Assembly (NCBI GenBank): GCA_028696435.1
Contig: JAQVHC010000064.1
Coordinates: 1 to 7,077, forward strand
DNA from: Actinomycetota bacterium
GTDB lineage: Bacteria; Actinomycetota; Humimicrobiia; Humimicrobiales; Humimicrobiaceae
Direction of reading: 5' to 3'
DNA: 7,077 nucleotides
Below, piece after piece: positions 6,791 through 7,077 of the stretch. The position numbers and the translations under genes were made by a program. Within the stretch, counting starts at the first letter, position 1. Each line of letters begins with the position of its first letter. Under the pieces are notes generated by a model that ran no database searches, was not told the DNA's origin, and saw only the letters and a list, made by a program, of their open reading frames with translations.

Positions 6791-6834
6791 AGTCTTAATT
6801 AATTATAGTTAATTATTTTAATTTATTTAAAATA

Positions 6835-7077
6835 TTATATCCTGTTTCTTAAAGTTATATTTGTTTTCAATTCCATAGTTCTGCTGCTTGCAGTTCCTGA
6901 TTGGTCAATGCTTAAATTTATATTAATTATTTTTATACTGGACAGTTCTTCCTCACTTACTGAAGTCATTCCGCCTTCAGGAGTATCTATACCGGTATAA
7001 TATGTAAATATATTATCATTGATGATTTTATCTGCAACAAAATGCGGGCTTCCACCATCAACTATTCTGTAGAGAGT
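6835..7077 (-). CDS. Pilin-like (PilW-like) protein, C-terminal part only
   Basis: An open frame enters from the right edge and ends at a TAA (6835-6837), giving 80 visible residues, beginning TLYRIVDGGSPHFVADKI. It continues with a segment containing NIFTYYTG, then SVSEEELSSIKIININLSID, and ends with ELKTNITLRNRI. This run matches the C-terminal pattern of PilW-type and other minor prepilins: a YRI...(V/A)x-(K/R)-I strand, a short FTYY strand, an 'I..I.I.L.' strand and a final 'LKT.(I/V).LRN' strand. The N-terminus with the prepilin cleavage site lies outside the window, so this cannot be confirmed here. It ends 44 bases upstream of the PilX-like gene, consistent with one minor-pilin operon. 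Alternatives are another type II secretion or competence pseudopilin. Confidence 0.6.
   Translation of the reverse strand, partial: TLYRIVDGGSPHFVADKIINDNIFTYYTGIDTPEGGMTSVSEEELSSIKIININLSIDQSGTASSRTMELKTNITLRNRI

Noticed and set aside
6796..6815. Inverted repeat TAATTAA-TTATAG-TTAATTA upstream of the PilX-like gene
   Set aside because: The seven-base arms are entirely A/T in an A/T-rich spacer, so chance is likely; there is no U-tract pattern of a terminator and no recognised operator.

Overview
The window is a strongly AT-rich piece of bacterial chromosome. By eye roughly one third is G+C, the proteins are rich in Lys, Ile and Asn, and intergenic stretches are nearly pure A/T. Every supported gene lies on the minus strand, so the region reads from right to left. 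The order pepQ/pepP-like peptidase, efp, nusB, ispA, tlyA, nadK is the conserved housekeeping string of Firmicutes-like bacteria, where recN commonly follows nadK. Pilin-type genes sit immediately upstream. This points to a low-GC, possibly anaerobic, Gram-positive-related or deep-branching bacterium. The lineage cannot be fixed from the sequence.

Layout in the direction of transcription: (1) 7077-6835 is the C-terminal end of a pilin-like (PilW-like) protein cut by the window edge. (2) 6790-5156 is a large PilX-like protein: a prepilin-type N-terminus, one membrane helix and a long repetitive beta-solenoid-like body. (3) 5099-3984 is an M24 aminopeptidase P / Xaa-Pro dipeptidase, probably starting with TTG. 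(4) 3891-3328 is elongation factor P, starting with GTG behind a good ribosome binding site. (5) 3279-2845 is the antitermination factor NusB. (6) A 143-base A/T-rich spacer has one unusual G+C-rich island and a candidate promoter. (7) 2701-1793 is a farnesyl-diphosphate-synthase-type prenyltransferase. (8) 1760-927 is a TlyA rRNA methyltransferase whose conserved N-terminus extends upstream of the first ATG, implying a non-canonical start. (9) 915-31 is NAD kinase. The last 30 bases hold no recognisable start of a further gene.

The genes fall into two modules. The right-hand one builds or decorates a type IV pilus-like or secretion pseudopilus surface structure. The left-hand one is core growth machinery: proline-peptide turnover, translation of polyproline stretches, transcription antitermination, isoprenoid chain synthesis, ribosomal RNA modification and NADP supply. 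folD, xseA, xseB and dxs, often found between nusB and tlyA in related operons, are absent here.

No mobile element, CRISPR array, tRNA or rRNA was recognised. The most notable points are the ATG-less start of tlyA, the beta-solenoid pilin-like protein, and the G+C-rich island in the ispA leader. There is no strong evidence for a wholly new system in this window.
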